32,500 bases of DNA from Trachelipus rathkii (Eukaryota; Arthropoda; Malacostraca; Isopoda; Trachelipodidae), in assembly GCA_015478945.1 (NCBI GenBank), contig JABUQX010095405.1, positions 1-32,500 of the forward strand. The letters are read 5' to 3'. Position 1 is the stretch's first letter; every line of letters starts with the position of its first letter. Under the pieces are notes generated by a model that saw only the letters and a program-made list of their open reading frames with translations, was not told where the DNA came from and ran no database searches. The position numbers and the translations under genes are program-made. This document shows, piece after piece, positions 1 to 13,500 of the stretch.

Positions 1-829
1 TATTTTCTGGTCATGAAGCAATTTCCTGGTACTGATATCTAGTTTATTTATTTCATGCTGATACCAGTATGTGATACCAAAATCATACGTTACCTCTGGC
101 GTAGCATACACCTTAATTGCTTCGATTTTATTCTTCGATTTTTAATATTAAATTGCATTTAATATCTACAAGTTTTCTCCTTATCGAGTAATTAATCAAG
201 TTATTTTTTATTTTATCTGATTCCTCTGTGCCAAGATACTTGGAAGTTGCTTCTGGATTTGGTTCCTTTATTTCTGTTTCGTTTTAAATTCAAACTCTCT
301 AAGTGTTTCTAAGACTCCGACTCCTCTCGAGAGATCTCGACATTCCACCTTAAATCCTTTTTCCGTGACCCTAAAACCTTTTTTTGGACCAGTTACATTT
401 TACAACTCCTTCATTTAAAATTTTTATTGTTTACATGGGCTACGATCTATCTCATGGTATATATTTATTTTTTATTTTCCATGGTGGATTGAAAAACGTG
501 GTTACCCCTTTTCTGAATTTGTGAATGTTAGAAATTTCATCAATAAAATTTTTCACCGATCAAGGTAGTGAAGATTTTTCATTCTATACCCAAATTTCTC
601 CAAATGGTGAAATTTTAACTTGATAACAGAATTCAAGTAAAGTCAATCAATACTTTTAGACCAAATTAAACGGGGGCCTCAGGCGTTCCGAAAAATATTA
701 GTCAATCCGGTAAAACAGAAGGATTGCCACTAATTTGGCGGGAAGAAAAAAGCCCAAATTTCCTATTAAAGAGGGAGATAATCTTCATAGTTGAGCTTGG
801 TGAGATGCTTGCCTTTAATATTATTAAAT
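1..829. other. Geneless AT-rich sequence
   Basis: No open frame of useful length and no recognisable repeat, RNA gene or promoter is visible. The composition is AT-rich but not simple-sequence, and it passes into a TA-repeat tract near position 830. Confidence 0.6.
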
Positions 830-1325
830 ATATGAATATAAATGATTATATATATAACTGATTTATTATAACTAATAGTATATATAATATTATATTATAT
901 AATATTATATATATTATTAGTATAGTATATAGTATATATATATATATATATAATATTATATATAGTATATATCATATATATATATATATATATATATCAT
1001 AGGATAGTTATATAAGATATATATTATATAATTAGTATATATTATATATTATATATTATATATTATATATTATATATTATATTATAGTATATATATATTA
1101 TATATATATATAATATATATATATATTATATATTATATATTAAATAATTATTATAATATATATATAGTTATTATGATATATTATATTTATATTATATATT
1201 ATGTATTGAGTATATTATATATATATTATATTAATGATATTAGGTATTTATATATATATAATATATATGATTATATATATTATATATAGATGATATATGT
1301 GTGTGGTGTGTGTTGTGTGTGTGGT
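830..1325. repeat. Interrupted (TA)n tract with a short TG end
   Basis: About 460 bases consist almost only of A and T, mostly TA steps broken by extra A or T and a few G or C. The tract ends in a TG-rich stretch of about 28 bases (near 1298-1325), forming a compound TA/TG microsatellite. The many one-base interruptions could be old mutations or sequencing error. Confidence 0.9.
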
Positions 1326-2404
1326 ACTAAATTTTAGGGATAGTTAGTACAGGGGAGTGAGTATCAAAGATGACATTGAAGTTGTTTAATTTTTTAAGGT
1401 TTTTAATTAATTTAACAGTTTCACTATGTTCCATTACGTTTTTTAGCAGTTTGTTCTAAAGAACCCATTAATAGTTCACATATTTTCCAAGACCATTAAG
1501 TTTAAAAACAAAACAATTAAGTCTGAGTTCAAATAGATAATAAGCATTTAAGAGTGCAAGTTAATCATGTATGTATGGTAACAACTGATATAAATATATT
1601 TTCATTCATGATAATTTTATGATTTGACATTTAATTACATTCTTCTATTCTTACTTGGTTATCAAACAAGATTCTAAAAATGTGAATACAACATAACCAT
1701 ATTATTCAAGTTAAAAACCAACCAAATCTTCCTCGGCTTTGGGGGACACAGTTTGTCCTAGCCATTATAACCACACTCCCTTTCTTTCGTTGTAACTATT
1801 TCTGAAAATCTTAAAACTGGACTGCCCTCCTTGAACATACCTCGTATCCATCGGAGCACTCCCTGGGCGTACAGCGCTCCGCTGGCTTACCATTTACAAC
1901 ATATTATAGAAAAGTGCCCACACACTAAAAACAAAATAAAGAAAGTCGCTAAGATATTATCCTCATTACAATACAAAAATAATAAGTTAAAATTTCGGTA
2001 TATAACAGGGAAACCCTAATCTGTGAGTAAAGTGATGTTACCAGGCCAGGATTTGATGGGCACGGTACATGAAAATTGGTTTGGAGTGATAACCAGGTAA
2101 ACAGTTCGGTACTTTCGAAAAAAATAGCTTGGCTCGATACCAGTTGAGCTCGGTAACTTGTTGCGAAAGCCGTAATGGGCGTATAATCACTGTAACTCGA
2201 GCAAACTGTATCCCACGTCCGTTTTACCAGATAACATACCGATACATCGATACTATTTTCCATTATATTGTTGATTGGATAAAAATGATGGAAAAACCAT
2301 ATTTAACATTGGGGAAATTTCAAATAAATAGTTATTTAAATTATTACTATTGAAGGGCAAATACGATTTTGGGGGTTGATCTATCTTGTGCTACCTTCTT
2401 TTAG
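1326..2404. other. Geneless sequence between two TA tracts
   Basis: Short open frames on both strands (for example 1831-2019 + and 1949-2263 -) overlap one another and encode no domain I recognise. The stretch around 2000-2260 contains many GGTA/TACC tetramers, but no ordered repeat could be made from them. No gene is called. Confidence 0.5.
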
Positions 2405-2620
2405 ATTAATTTTATATATAAATATATTAATATATATTATATATTATATCTCCACAATATATATATATAATTTTTATATATTATCTTAATAAACTACTAA
2501 TATAATATCATATATAAAATAATATATATTATATTATATTAATACATTATATTATAATATATTTTTATTATTATATATTTATTATATATTATATATTATA
2601 TATATACATTAATATTATGC
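2405..2620. repeat. Interrupted TA/TAT tract
   Basis: About 215 bases of almost pure A and T with TA and ATT steps. This is simple-sequence DNA with no coding potential. Confidence 0.85.
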
Positions 2621-5490
2621 TTATGTAGATGCAAACTAAAAAGGGAATATATCTTATTTTTGGTTTTTAGTTAGCATATTAGTTTAGAAAATTTGTTGGG
2701 AATAAAGATGTACTTAATATAAAATCAGTGAAGAGTTATTTTTTACCTAATCATTATAAGGATTTAACTCGCGCAATCATGGCACATAATGCGGGGAATT
2801 TTTCTCATGCAAACCTACCGAAGTGTTTCAAAACCGTGTAGTTCATTGGCTGTAAAATTTTGCATTATATTTCTTACATGGCAAGCATCAATGTATTGTA
2901 GTTTTCATTGAGGGAACGTCATTCCAGATCCAAAACGTTGTTTCCCTGGCAATCCTCGTGGGAAGATATCTAGGCGCCATCCATATCGTGCGTGTCAGAC
3001 GGGAAAATAGTTACCTGAACCAATAGTTATGTTATTATAAATATACACGTTTATCAGAAAAAAAAGGTCTGAATGGGGGTAGAAAAAAACCCATATAAAT
3101 CCTCCGTGAAGGGCATATCACATTTATGATTTTTCTTTTCACACTATTAAAATTTTTGCTACTTAATTTGTTTCCAGCAACAAAAGACCTAAAAAAGTGT
3201 ATGAATTTTTCGTGAAAGTTTAATTATGACACACTACAAAAAACAGTCAGCAGAGCACTTTAACCGAAGAATGGTATAAAAGTAAGTCGGTGGTGTCTTA
3301 AGCTAAAACAAGCTATTTAAATTTGAAGTGATGTATAAAAACACTATTTTTTGCCTTAATTAATTTGGTATACAAAAACCCAGGAAACATGGACGGGGAT
3401 ATGTTGAGGGCGTTTATTCTTGAAAGACAGAATTTGCCCATCCAGAAAAGCTAAACGGAGGGTGTTATAAGGGTACGGACAGCATATCCAAACTCCGCTC
3501 ATTGGAAATCCGACGCTTTTCCACTATTAAATGTTACAGAGTGTCATTAAATTTGTTGACATATACGCAAGGTTTTTTCGAAGAGTTTAAAGGCTTACGA
3601 GGGAGACCAAGACAATCCACCCAATCTCAGACCACCCCAAAGTTCCAACCTCCACCCCGACCCCTTATTGGGACCCATGGAGTTGGTGGACTTTTTCACT
3701 TTCATTTGTATTACCACGGGAACAACACAACAAAAATCCTTACTTTTGACGGGCAGACCAGAAAACGTTACGGTTGTCAATTCTTATACAATAATGTACA
3801 ACCATTTTTTTTCATTTACAGGGAGGCAATATAATTAACATTTGTGCACGGTCTGGCAATTCGCGGCGATTGTGTACCCGGAGGACGTTGGTTTATGTAT
3901 TCCGGCAGTTGGACCCAAAATTGTGTGCTCCATTGTTTGACAATAAACTTGGACGAGGGCGAGAGCCGCGTCCGTATATTTTTGTGGAACGGATTGAGGG
4001 CCAGGTTTACCAAATAATTATGCACGATTAAATGGGGTAGGAATTATCGGTACTGGACCGAGGAAAACAACCCGCATTCACCTACAGCACGGCCACCACC
4101 AAGGTTGAGTTTACTCCATCAAATATGGTTATAGTTAGAAAACTGTTAAGATAACAAATAATAACTATTAGCCAATTGAATATATTACCATAGAAAAAAA
4201 AAGCTTGATAGCGAATGAAATCAAGAAAAATTATCTGGGGACACATTACCTATTGTCAAAAGGGGACCTATCCTATCGTAGGAAAAACGCTTATTACCAT
4301 TACAAACAACGTACAAAAAAAAATTTAGTACTACCAGCCATGAAGAGATAAAATGGCCCAAGAGCAACATAACAGCAAAGGGGCACTTGTGCCGAAACAT
4401 CAATCTTAAAACGTTAACAACGCACACCCGGTAGGTGGAGATAGGAAAACAATGGAGGAGTCTAATTTCCGGTTATGAGGCACGTTCCTAGAAAAATCCA
4501 AACCAGGACCCTTAACTAAACAGGAGATTTTAACCTAGTTGAGGGCTAACCTGAAAAGGAATTCAGTGTCTTACGTGGGTACACAAACACGATATGAGCA
4601 TTCAAGTTAATTACCTCTGTAATAAGGAGTACGAATCCACTCAGTTTGTCGATAAGGTCGACTTCCACGAAAATAAAAAGTAATTCACAAATTGGGGCAA
4701 CATGACAAAGGAGTGGGATCAAGGGGGAAACAGGGCAATGAACTTTTAATATGACGTATGGGAATAAAAGGACAGAACAATATTCCGCCGGCAACCGCGC
4801 GTATTAATAGGTATTACATGATGGGACATATAACGAGGAAGAAATGTTAAAACTTCATAAATACAAGAAAGGTATTAAACTACTATTCAGAATCTTTAAA
4901 AGCAAATTTTTACCACCGAAAATTAAAAATTATAAACTTGGATAATAATGTTACTTTGTAAAAAAATAAAAAAAAAACGGAAATGTGATTTACTATATAT
5001 ACATATAATAAAAATCATTTTACTGTTATAAAATCATAACTGGTTAAAAACAAGCGATATAAATATAAAAAAAAAAACTAAATTATTAGTAAATCCTTTT
5101 AATATTAACGTACGCTCTATATGGGGGTTTCGGCCCTAAATTCAACGATGTTCTAATAATTTTTCAAACTAACCATTTGTTTTTTAACTAATTTCATAAA
5201 AATTACGGCAGCACGTATTTTTCCGCGTGTATTGAGGAAGGATAAACTTACCATTCTTGAAAATCGAGATGGGAACTGTCCTCTATTTGAAACCCTAAAA
5301 ATTTTTTGCCATAAAAATTGCAATATTAAATTTATTCGGGGAAACCACCCACCGGTTTTATTGAAATTTCCGGGAAGGTTCCATTGAAGGGCAAATTCGC
5401 TACCATTATTACCTCCTTATTCCTACAACTTTCTAAAAATTAATTAACCCATTCATTTACGGAAACTATTTCGCGTTGCACACTCAAGGC
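2621..5490. other. Geneless, more complex sequence
   Basis: This is the least AT-rich part of the left third. The longest open frame is 3502-3834 on + (110 codons), with overlapping minus-strand frames at 3595-3780 and 3816-4025. None shows a known motif, signal peptide or membrane segment, and I see no convincing splice pattern joining them. A decayed transposon or exon fragment cannot be excluded, since sequence errors would break frames. A translated search with frameshifts allowed would decide. Confidence 0.4.
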
Positions 5491-5493
5491 TGA

Positions 5494-5592
5494 GACCACC
5501 AACAACCGCAACAACACACCCAACCCACCACACCCCCACACGCATCAACAAAACCCACCCCACCACACGTTCAACACACTCACACGACTTAA
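5494..5592 (+). repeat. C/A-only asymmetric tract
   Basis: For about 100 bases the + strand is almost entirely C and A, with only a handful of G and T. It is made of irregular CAA, CCA and CACA units. It abuts a TA tract on its right. It looks like a degenerate CA-type satellite rather than coding sequence. Confidence 0.7.
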
Positions 5593-5593
5593 C

Positions 5594-5745
5594 AACTATA
5601 TTATAATTATATTATATACTATATTATATATAAATAAAATGCATTTATAATATGCTTATACAAATATTAGAAATCAAATTAAATGTATATTATATTAAAT
5701 AAAAAGAATTTAAATATAATATATATATATATAATATATATATGG
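5594..5745. repeat. AT-rich simple repeat
   Basis: TA and TAT steps dominate over about 150 bases, with a pure TA run at the right end (about 5719-5744). Confidence 0.75.
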
Positions 5746-6051
5746 AGAATCTTAGGAGCATGCTAGGTGGGATAAGTGGTTTGAGGAATTTTAAAAAAGC
5801 AAGTAAAAAAAATGAAAAAAACAAATTTGAAGTTAGCATTAATAAATTTAGCATTTATTAGCAAAAAACTTTAGATTGCTCACAAATGCGGAATGCCCAT
5901 GGGCCACAGGGGAACAAAAAAAAAACGCTGGTAAAAGCCTAAAAATATTATCAACATACAGATTTAATTTACTCTTATATAATATGAAATCCTGACCTCG
6001 AATATAATAAAATTGATTCCTATTAATATGCTAACCACCCAAGGTACAAAA
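5746..6051. other. Geneless segment between TA tracts
   Basis: About 300 bases of A-rich sequence. I looked for inverted ends matching across the segment and found none beyond a short AGCATGCT palindrome. No gene is visible. Confidence 0.5.
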
Positions 6052-6192
6052 GAATACTATATATAGTATTATATATTTATATAGTATAATATAATTGATA
6101 TATATAATATATATATATATATTATAATAAATAATAGTGATAATAAACTATATATATATAGTATATAACTATATATAATATAAGCATATAGT
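6052..6192. repeat. Interrupted (TA)n tract
   Basis: About 140 bases of A and T in TA, ATA and TAT steps, with scattered G. Simple-sequence DNA. Confidence 0.85.
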
Positions 6193-8600
6193 TTTTTTTA
6201 ACAAAATTGAAAGCATCTGGCAGTAGTAGTCATGAAGTATGAAATAAGTTGCAGAACAAAAGCTTTTTTCAGGCTCATTTTCTAAATTTATTACTTTGGT
6301 TTCACATTACGGATATTTAGAGGACATTTTTCTTTATAAGTCTCTATGTAAAATTCAGTTGTAATATAATTTAGGCTGGTGTTCTTATATTTTGATAATT
6401 ATTTGTCCATAGCTTATAAAAAATATGAATTATATTTGGACATATAACATTTACATATTTAATAATTTAAAAAACAAATTGTGACACAGAATAGTATAAA
6501 GTACATTATTTTCAATACTATCATTATTATAAAAAATATAAATTTAAATTAAAAAAAAAACCATTCTTAAAATATAAAAAAACCATGGCCAATATACACC
6601 AAAAATGTACCGAATAAAAGTACCCCCCGGATTTTTTTTGTTTTCGGTATACCGTGCGCACAAAATTTTGATTGGGCCGTATACCCGTTTACATTGTTAA
6701 TTTTCAAAAGTGTCTGGGCGATACTGGTATCGGGCAACAAAAAAGTATCGCCCGCATACTTAATGTTACCCGGTTACACTAGTATCTTCGGTACTGCCCA
6801 TCCTCTGAGTTACAAGGTGATAATATACAGCAGGGATAGTTATGAAGGGCCAAAAACTGGCCTTAACAATGGTGACTTCAGAGGAGAAAGGGAAATATGC
6901 TGGAAAGATTAAAGTGATTCCCAACCCTTTTAACCCCTTTTCAATCACCGATAGTGGTCCAAGGGGAAAACAATTTTGAGTGGTAATTTCACAATAAAGA
7001 GATACAAAAATTCTTACTTCTTACAAATACTCTATTATAAAATATAAAGACAGACTTCCTTAGTTCCCATCTGGTGGGGTTTGACTATTTTCACTCCTCT
7101 ATTCCAATCCTTGTACAGTGACAAAATTTTAACGGATTTTGTGCGAGGTTATTCAAAATCATTAAGGCTCGTTTGCATGCGTTTTGATCCCTGATATTAC
7201 AATAGGGAGGAAGGAATTATGGATTGCGTTTTGGAAGGAGTATAAAAGCATAATTTAACTACTGTCAAACTCTAAGTAATTCAAAGAGTAATAAAAAGGC
7301 CCCCCTTTTTTTATTTAGCCTTATTTTTCTTCGGGTCCCAGCACTCTCGTCGGTTTATATTATGATAAAAAATCTTACATTTTCCAATTCTCGTTTACGG
7401 CTCTTTCCCACTGCTTTAAGATATAATCTGTAATATCTTTTATTCATAGCCATACATTAAGCTGCTGCAATCGAAATCGACAATATTCTCGCCTGCCAGT
7501 TCCCTCAACAGATGCTGGAATCTGCTGACGTAATATACAACCCTGCCTTTGTGGGGAGGGTACCTTTCGGGAGAACGAAGCGACCATTTTAATTTTATTA
7601 GTTAAGTTACTGAAATGTTGGATGGGTCACAAGAGGGCGTGCTTACAGAAAAACAAATAGAATAACATTCAAAATATTAAAACGAACCGACATTAAAATG
7701 GCATGGAAAAACCCACGTAGGACCAAAACACTTGAAACGCTCCCTCTGATCTTCTGATCCATTACATAGATATCAATATTAAGGTGCCGCCTTTACCTGC
7801 GCGCGCCGACTGATAACATAACTCTTTTGGCCCAAACATGGAGCACACTGGGAGTACCCCCCCGTTGTGTCGTGTGTGACAAGTGGCTGAATTCTCAAAA
7901 CAATATTACAATTGGGGCCCAAGGTGCGAAAGATTTTTCCGTCCGATTTTAACCCCTTTCATTTGGGCACTATCATTTGACCCAATACCACCTCAAGTGT
8001 CACTGTTGAGTTGGCCAATGGTTTAATCTTTTTCCACTAAGGGCACGTTTCTCACCGTGTTGGCGACTTAAGCCCCGGTTTGGTCGCGAGTATTTAGTCG
8101 ATGTTAAAAAGTAGATTTAACACCACATCAGCGTTAAACAGGCTTAGCAGTGATATGAATGATTGGCTTCCCCCCATTACTGAGGGGGACGAGTCATTTT
8201 TTTATTTGAACCCAGCAGAAACGGAACAGAACAATTATATTCAGAAACTCCACTAGAAACAACAATTTAAATAACCCGGTCCAGAATCGGTCGAGCAACA
8301 TGAGACCAAATAAGAGAAATGGTTAGGGGAAGAAAGAGGAAATTTACCATAAAAAATCTGGACAATGAAAGAAGACCCACAAAACAAAAGATAGCGAAAA
8401 ATCTAAACCCCCATACTATTTTACGGGTTTAAGCAGTTATACGAACAGAAGAATAGCAAACATAGGCAATAAAGGCGTAATGTCGGGAAACATCTCTCCC
8501 GAGAGACATTTAAAAAAACCGTGCAAAGAATTTTCTGGAGATATTCTTTCCTAATCCGCTATCTTATTTTAATGGCAATGTGGAACACTCCACTATCAAA
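6193..8600. other. Geneless sequence with local hairpins
   Basis: Open frames are short (the longest is 72 codons, 6694-6912 +) and unrecognisable. A cluster of short inverted motifs lies at about 6580-6800 and is listed separately. From about 7500 the sequence is less AT-rich but still shows no gene, RNA or repeat I can name. Confidence 0.45.
6716..6753. repeat. Stem-loop, 9-bp perfect stem
   Basis: GGGCGATAC at 6716-6724 is the exact reverse complement of GTATCGCCC at 6745-6753, leaving a 20-base loop. A second small hairpin with a TTCG loop follows at about 6781-6795. Similar GTATCG and GTACTGCCC motifs recur within 80 bases. No T-run typical of a bacterial terminator follows. Confidence 0.5.
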
Positions 8601-11600
8601 GACATGACATCCACGATATAGTTACGAGCTCCAGGAACTATCGAAAATGAGCGAATCATAGGATATGAAATCTATTTAAGACTTTATGAATCAACTAGTG
8701 TGAGGATACCACGGCATGCATGAGTGACATGATAGCGTGTGTTCACACTACACTCTTATATATATCGAAGCACGAGCCGTGACGCACACGGGTGATAGAT
8801 CAGAGCTGAGTGTGAGTCTATCAAAATTAAACCTAAGCCTACAAATTATTAAATACCAAATTAAATTACGCGTACCTATAAAATAAGAAAACTTCCTCTC
8901 TCATTTATGATTAATGTTATAGTTACTCAATAATATATACAATATGTGATTTGAAGAAAAGTAAAAGAACAGATAAACTCTTAGTTCAAGCTACATCCTC
9001 CCAGGAATATATCATCAACCTAGGAGCTAATATTTACCGAATGAATAGAGCCAGGAGGGGCGGCTTACTCTGCCGACCTAATATTGAAGCTTGTGTGATT
9101 AAAAGAGGGATAGCTCAAGGGCCATTCTAACTTGTGTTCCGAACCCAGCCGCAAAAGCAGGGTAGAGGTGTTAATACGAGAGACTTTTTCTCCTTTTTTG
9201 TTCTCCGCGATGCGCATCCTATGCGCACTGACAATAAATCTTCCCATCATAACGAACCTCGAAAAAACACCTCTAGGTAATCAGCACTGTATAGGCTTTT
9301 AGAACGCCTCTCCGAGGATAATTTTGTTTAAGTTATCATGTTTCTGTCCTCGTATTAGGCGACTAACCCTCATATCACACCCCTTTGTGCCGATACCAAG
9401 TGGTCAATCTTTAAGAAATAGCTTATTCCGCCAGAACAAGCAAAACGCAGAGGGTTCAACCATCGCCTAGAAACAGGAGTGGTCTCCCGTCATCACTTAG
9501 GAATTTACCAGAGCAATAGCTTATATTTCCGTTTAGAATGATTAAATAACACTAAATTTGATATGAACGCCCTGCTTAGGATCTTTACGTAAGTAAATTG
9601 AGCGGAACAATCCTTGCGCCACATAATAGCACCGTCTATCTTGTTTGGATACAGCCCTTTATAGTATTATACTTGCGTTGACTTTCATGATTTAACAAAA
9701 AATGCCCACCCACAAACGCTTATTACAAAAAAGTCCACAGAGGAATTATATCTTATTCATTTTACCAACAAAAGCTCATATACTGTATAGCTAACTCAGT
9801 CTTGCAACCGGTATAGCAATTGCCACACATGAATATGTCTTTGATAGGTTATTTCACAAACGCTTTCCTTATTTAGGCTGTACGATTTCTTAATAACGTG
9901 TATGTAAAAGGTCAATTTATGGCTAATAATCCTTATTTTAATTCTTCTGCTATAAATCCTCACGCTCGACTCCTTCATGCCTCATTCCTACAAGGATGAA
10001 TTATTTATTCCTAATCTATTATCAATAAATATATATTAAGATATAGTGAAGAGAGTGTGGAGGTGGGAAGATTAGGTCCGGAGTTAGTCAAACTTCTCAC
10101 TCTAGGTTCCAAAGATTGATAATATAAATAATGTATAAACTAATAAAGTTTATAAGTTGTTTACAATAGATTTTAGAGAGATACAGGCTTCCACTTTAAA
10201 TTTATGTACTTTTGTATGTTGGTAGTGGATTCTTTTATTAATTGACATATATTACTAAAATTAATTTGGCTGCAGATGATATATGATCTTATAATAATTT
10301 GTAAGAAATTAGTTATTAATTTTTTATGTGACATTAATTATTAGTTATTTTTTTTATTTATCATATATTCTCATTATATTATTATTATTTATAATATCAA
10401 TTACACTCAATAATAATTACTATTAATAATTATAATATTCTTATTTATTATTAATTATAATCATAATAACGAGTAGAAATCTATAGCTAAACATTTATAG
10501 AGAACAATGAGAATATAAGTAATTATGAATTAGGAGCAATCTTTATATTATATAATATAATTATTAATGAAAATAATTAATGTGTAACAAATAATATATA
10601 ATATATTAAAGCACTTATGGTTATAATAGTACTATATAATATACTGCAATTATAAAAGCAATGAGGTAATTATATTAGCACTCTTAATAAATAATAGAAT
10701 ATTTTAGTAATAAATATTATAGGTAATTAATAAAGTTATTAGTAAGTCATTGCAATTGGATAAAAAAATAGATATTAAAGGAAGTAAGGAATATAACTAG
10801 TTAAATAAATACACAGAATGGAGGGAAATATATAATAATGAAGTTTGAAAAATAAAAACCCTAAAAACAAAAGAGATAAAATTCAAAATGGCAGGAAAGA
10901 TGAAGAAATCTACTAAAGGAATGTCACACTTCACCGATCTCATCCCTGCAAGGGCAGAAATAAATAATCACGTCGCACTCTTAAGTCGCTATCTAACTAA
11001 GAGTGTAGAATTCTTAAAATAACTCTATTTAAATTTTTAAACTCACTCAAAAATCATCAATCAATTATTTAATTATGTATATACACAATTGAATTTAAAA
11101 TATATCTTAATGAATAATCAATTTAATTTTCAGGAAAATAGAAATGATAACTCAGCAAATGAGCAGATTAGGTTTGATTTAATATCTTAATTATTTATAT
11201 ATTTGAAAAAGTGTAGCATCTTAGGACTCTTGAATAAAGCGTTAAAGCAATGCTAATTTAAGTTGAGTTACCTGTCTCCCCCAATCGGTGAGAGTTCAAC
11301 CTCTCCCACTCAAGTGCTAAGTCAACGGGGTGATGAAGGGGTGTGAGATAATCGGCTGGAACGCCGTGAATATTAAAAGATATATATTTTTTATTATTAC
11401 TTTACAGTGACGCCAATATCTGAATAAAAAATGACTCGTTTGGACCGGATTTATCGAACACTTTTTTCACCGCCACTGCCTGTCAATGTAACTGTATTAG
11501 CGTATGGATATATTAAATTTTCTTCCTCCTTTTCTCGGAGGTAAGGGTTCGGTTGTTACAATCTAAATTAATGTCACAGATAGTTGTGCAATTGTATGAG

Positions 11601-13500
11601 ATTTATTTTGTGTACACTGGGACGCCGTAAAGATCAGTGCAATCCAATATAAAGTGTGCTCGGCCACCATTACAACTGGCGACTATTTCAAACATATGTC
11701 TTTAGTATGTTTAAGGAAATTAATAACTGAACACACTCGTAATCCTATTGTATTAATCTCTGGGAGTTGTTCCCTCAAAAACTGTGAAAGGGCAGGCATA
11801 GAAATTTACGATTAGGTGTGAGAGTGGCCGGTTAGTAGTGCAGGACACGTTACCTATGCCTATCCGCCAAGGTCTGTGACTAAATTATATATAATCAAAA
11901 AGGTATAAAGAACTTGTACTTGGGACTGAATAGGTTCAATATACTGTGCATTTAGAGCCTCTAACTGGCAGATCATTCAAATAGATCTAACGGCTCCTAT
12001 GAGGCAATAGAGTTGTGGATGGTGGATGGTACGCTGCGCAGTACGGGTGTTGCCTTGAGGGCGCCGAATTATGTTTGGACTGTTACATTTTAAATGATTT
12101 TAATTGTGCTCGGATTATATGGGGTTTGAGGGGTGTTGGGTTTTAGTGTTTTTAGAGATGGCACACCAATTTTAAAAGGGAGAATTAACACACGGAGAGA
12201 GCACAGGGAACATCGAGACTAAATGTGCAGATATAGATTTAGTGTAATTCACTCCTGAGAGGCATTATTTTCTGCACTTTCAGTCAACTGGGAGGAGCGA
12301 AGTGAGCGTCGTTTTTTTGATATTAGGTGTGAGAATCAATCCACTGTTGGCTGGACAGATATTGAACCTCTCCCTATTTGCAATTAAGTAAGACAGTATT
12401 TTGCAAAACTGTTGTGACGCAATTAGAAGCTCTATTAACCAACGTTGGAGTGAGTTGCCAACCGATCCGCCACAACCTCAAGGAATATACAGTAACAGGT
12501 AAACTGTAAAGTACGACTATAGTCTCTGATCATCTCTATACCCCAATTCAGAGACAAGCACTAGCATATATGGTAGAGCATCGCGTTACTTGTGGTGTGA
12601 CAGAATAAGGCAAACTCAGGTTTTTCATACGGAAAAGAATAAAACAAGAGTAAGACCAGAGATTGTGTACCAAATTTCGAGCCGGAGGAAGGGTGTATTA
12701 GGGCTTCCAGCTTAAGAGACGGGAGAGAGGTTAGAATATTAGCAACTCATGTTTGATCAACACTCTTTGCGCAACAGGAGAAGTGAAAAAATATTATTAT
12801 ATATATTGTGAGTTGAGGGGAGTGCGCATAAGAGAGATAGAGTCTCCTGTTAGAAAAGAGAAAGGCGGGTTTGCCTTTTCACACTTTTCGTTCAGACCGT
12901 TATTGGCCAGGGTAAGTTGAGAGGGCTAGCTTCGCGTATCAATGTATTGGAGGTTATAATCAGGCGAGAAGTTATATAGACCCGAGAAATGCCACCACAG
13001 AAGTTGAGTTTTAGAGATGAGGGTTGTTGGGATGGCTATATGGCCCCAAACATCACTTTTCTTGTGATGAATGGACACCTCACGAAATCTTGTAATTATA
13101 CCACACTAAGGAGTAACGAAGATCTTATTTCTCGTGAGTCTCTCAGGGCTCTCACATGTGTTACGCGAAAGGAGAGCATGAATTGTCCGATATGTTTCCG
13201 GCCCATGTCTTCTATGTACTAAACTCATAGCACTCGGCTCTGATGCGAAGATCGAGTCAACAGAATTTACGGTACGTTAGATTCTCGCGCTGTCAGTGGC
13301 TGAATATCAAAGAATCCTACTCTTTGACCAAATATATCTTTCAATAACTCTTTTGAATCTAACGTGCATTTTCAAGGAAATATCACTCTTTGCAACTTGC
13401 AGACATAATGCAAATTGCTAAACCGCGGGCTGCTCACCGATGTCTCTAGTCACACGAGCTGTCTTCCGAAATAGTATGTACCAATCAGGTGAGGTAAAAC
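8601..13500. other. Geneless region rich in GAGTG/CACTC
   Basis: No open frame exceeds 77 codons and none is recognisable. The pentamer GAGTG and its complement CACTC recur at irregular spacing, sometimes as small hairpins, for example CACTCTTA at 10976-10983 with TAAGAGTG at 10998-11005. The interval includes a very AT-rich stretch at about 10.26-10.80 kb, listed separately. Confidence 0.45.
10260..10800. repeat. AT-rich TAA/TTA low-complexity stretch
   Basis: A and T dominate with irregular TAAT, TTATTA and ATAATA steps, but long pure repeats are absent. It looks like decayed triplet repeat or background AT-rich DNA. Confidence 0.55.

Noticed and set aside
3502..4025. Candidate exons on both strands
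   Set aside because: The 110-codon + frame and the minus frames overlap, have no domain and no supporting splice or promoter pattern. Left as undetermined rather than called.
11235..11320. Possible tRNA: GAGAG-TTCAAC-CTCTC hairpin
   Set aside because: The loop has six bases instead of seven, and no matching anticodon arm, D arm or acceptor stem can be drawn upstream.
12989..13222. 77-codon frame containing a C-P-I-C motif like part of a RING finger
   Set aside because: Only one Cys pair of the pattern is present, with no following Cys/His ligands. A single CxxC is easily met by chance.
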